Assembly (NCBI GenBank): GCA_900554135.1
Contig: USFU01000097.1
Coordinates: 1-6,266 of the forward strand
DNA from: an uncultured Collinsella sp.
Lineage (GTDB): Bacteria > Actinomycetota > Coriobacteriia > Coriobacteriales > Coriobacteriaceae
Direction of reading: 5' to 3'
DNA: 6,266 bases
The position numbers and the translations under genes were made by a program. Positions within the stretch are counted from its first letter, which is position 1, and the number at the start of each line of letters is the position of its first letter. This document shows positions 5,487 to 6,266 of this stretch, one piece after another. The notes under the pieces are model-generated. The model made no database searches and had not been told where the DNA came from. It saw nothing but the letters and a program-made list of their open reading frames with translations.

Positions 5487-6266
5487 ATGATCGGAACTCG
5501 CACTTCATCGTCCTATACCCCGCATGTCGACGTCGCCCCTGCCGACCGCCCGCTTATCCTCGTCGCGCCGCGCTGGGAAGAAGCGAAGCCGTTTTTGAGC
5601 GAGACGCTCTCCCCCAACGAGGAGATCGCCAGCGTCTTTGTCGATGCCATCCTTGCCGCCGGCGGCCTGCCGCTGCAGATGTCCATCACCGAGGACATCG
5701 AAGTCATCCGCCATTACGTCGATATCGCCGACGGCATCGCCATCCCCGGCGGACCGGATGTTAACCCCAAGCGCTGGGGCGACGAGCGCCCTTACGACCC
5801 TACGCTCTGCTGCGAGATTCGCGATCGCTTTGAGTTCAAGCTGGTCAACGAGGTGCTCCGTGCCAAAAAACCGCTCTTTACCACCTGCCGCGGCACGCAG
5901 TTGCTCAACGTCGCCACCGGTGGCACTCTGTGCATGGACGTGCCGAGCCTGGGTGCGCGCGAAGGTCGCACCCAGTGGCGTCATACCCACGTGCTCAACG
6001 ATCCCGTGCACCCCGTCGAGGTCGTACCGGGTTCGCTGCTGGAACGCGCACTCGGCGGGCACAGGCTCATCCAGACCAACTCGGCGCATCATTGCTGCGT
6101 CGATCGCCTGGGCAAGCATACGCGCTTGGTCGCCAAGGCAACCGATGGCGTTCCCGAGTGCATCGAGGTCGAGGGCCAGCCGTTCTGCTTGGGCGTGCAA
6201 TGGCATCCCGAGTACACCTGGCAGACACTCGAGACCGACTTTAACCTGTGGAAGTCGTTTGTCGAG
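5487..6266 (+). CDS. Peptidase C26 / gamma-glutamyl-GABA hydrolase family protein (3' end cut by window)
   Basis: The frame runs from ATG 5487 to the window edge without a stop, giving 260 residues of an expected 250-300. It is a class I glutamine amidotransferase-like hydrolase: PGGPDVNPKRWGDE (88-100) is the family's oxyanion/PGG region, TTCRGTQLLNVATGGTL (132-148) holds the nucleophile Cys134, NSAHHCCVDRLG (198-209) matches the NSxHHQ segment, and VQWHPE (238-242) supplies His240 and Glu242 of the triad. Relatives such as PuuD cleave gamma-glutamyl amides to glutamate in the cytoplasm. The usual residue before the nucleophile is Gly-Ile or similar; here it is Thr-Thr. The Shine-Dalgarno is weak (GAAAG, 5474-5478). 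No ATG, GTG or TTG lies in frame back to the gluA stop, so this start is the earliest possible. With 54 bases and no terminator after gluA, co-transcription is likely. Confidence 0.9.
   Translation, partial: MIGTRTSSSYTPHVDVAPADRPLILVAPRWEEAKPFLSETLSPNEEIASVFVDAILAAGGLPLQMSITEDIEVIRHYVDIADGIAIPGGPDVNPKRWGDERPYDPTLCCEIRDRFEFKLVNEVLRAKKPLFTTCRGTQLLNVATGGTLCMDVPSLGAREGRTQWRHTHVLNDPVHPVEVVPGSLLERALGGHRLIQTNSAHHCCVDRLGKHTRLVAKATDGVPECIEVEGQPFCLGVQWHPEYTWQTLETDFNLWKSFVE

Noticed and set aside
5505..6206. Minus-strand ORF of 233 codons opposite the hydrolase
   Set aside because: It is a shadow frame; the forward strand has the full C26 catalytic set.

Overview
The window looks like a chromosomal segment of a GC-rich, anaerobic gut actinobacterium, most likely class Coriobacteriia and probably Collinsella or a close relative. 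This rests on strongly GC-biased third codon positions, which make long antisense shadow ORFs, on the wording of the proteins (a DXS C-terminus ending in an FPDRYD-type segment, a group III iron alcohol dehydrogenase, a GluABCD-like transporter), and on an AAACCTGTCCC hairpin of a type I associate with this group. The assignment is inference; no marker gene is present.

Layout. Positions 1-246 hold the 3' end of a 1-deoxy-D-xylulose-5-phosphate synthase gene (dxs, + strand), closed by a strong intrinsic terminator (246-286). Between it and the convergent next gene lies the most unusual non-coding stretch, 301-520: six copies of a 17-bp unit (consensus TGTCTCRATCTGTAACA) in strictly alternating orientation, spaced 38-42 bp start to start, forming three inverted pairs that each enclose exactly 25 bp. 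A complete iron-dependent alcohol dehydrogenase gene follows on the minus strand (535-1737). The divergent intergenic region 1738-2006 carries a -10-like promoter for the dehydrogenase, a REP-like hairpin (1856-1892), and a good sigma70-type promoter with a dyad over its -10 for the rightward operon.

Positions 2007-5432 encode a complete polar amino acid ABC importer of the glutamate/glutamine type: a lipoprotein binding protein, two permeases overlapping by ATGA, and an ATPase. The binding protein is separated from the permeases by 138 nt with three potential stem-loops, the last resembling a leaky terminator. This would yield more binding protein than membrane complex. From 5487 to the window edge runs a nearly complete class I glutamine amidotransferase-like peptidase C26 (gamma-glutamyl-GABA hydrolase family), 54 nt after the ATPase and probably in the same operon. 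Together the operon suggests uptake of glutamate, glutamine or related compounds and intracellular hydrolysis of gamma-glutamyl compounds.

The coding genes are ordinary families. The best candidate for something undescribed is the alternating repeat array at 301-520. Its base changes keep pairing better in RNA read from the minus strand (G-U wobbles) than from the plus strand (A-C mismatches), so a structured 3' UTR of the dehydrogenase transcript is one possibility; a protein-binding array or a dispersed repeat family is another.
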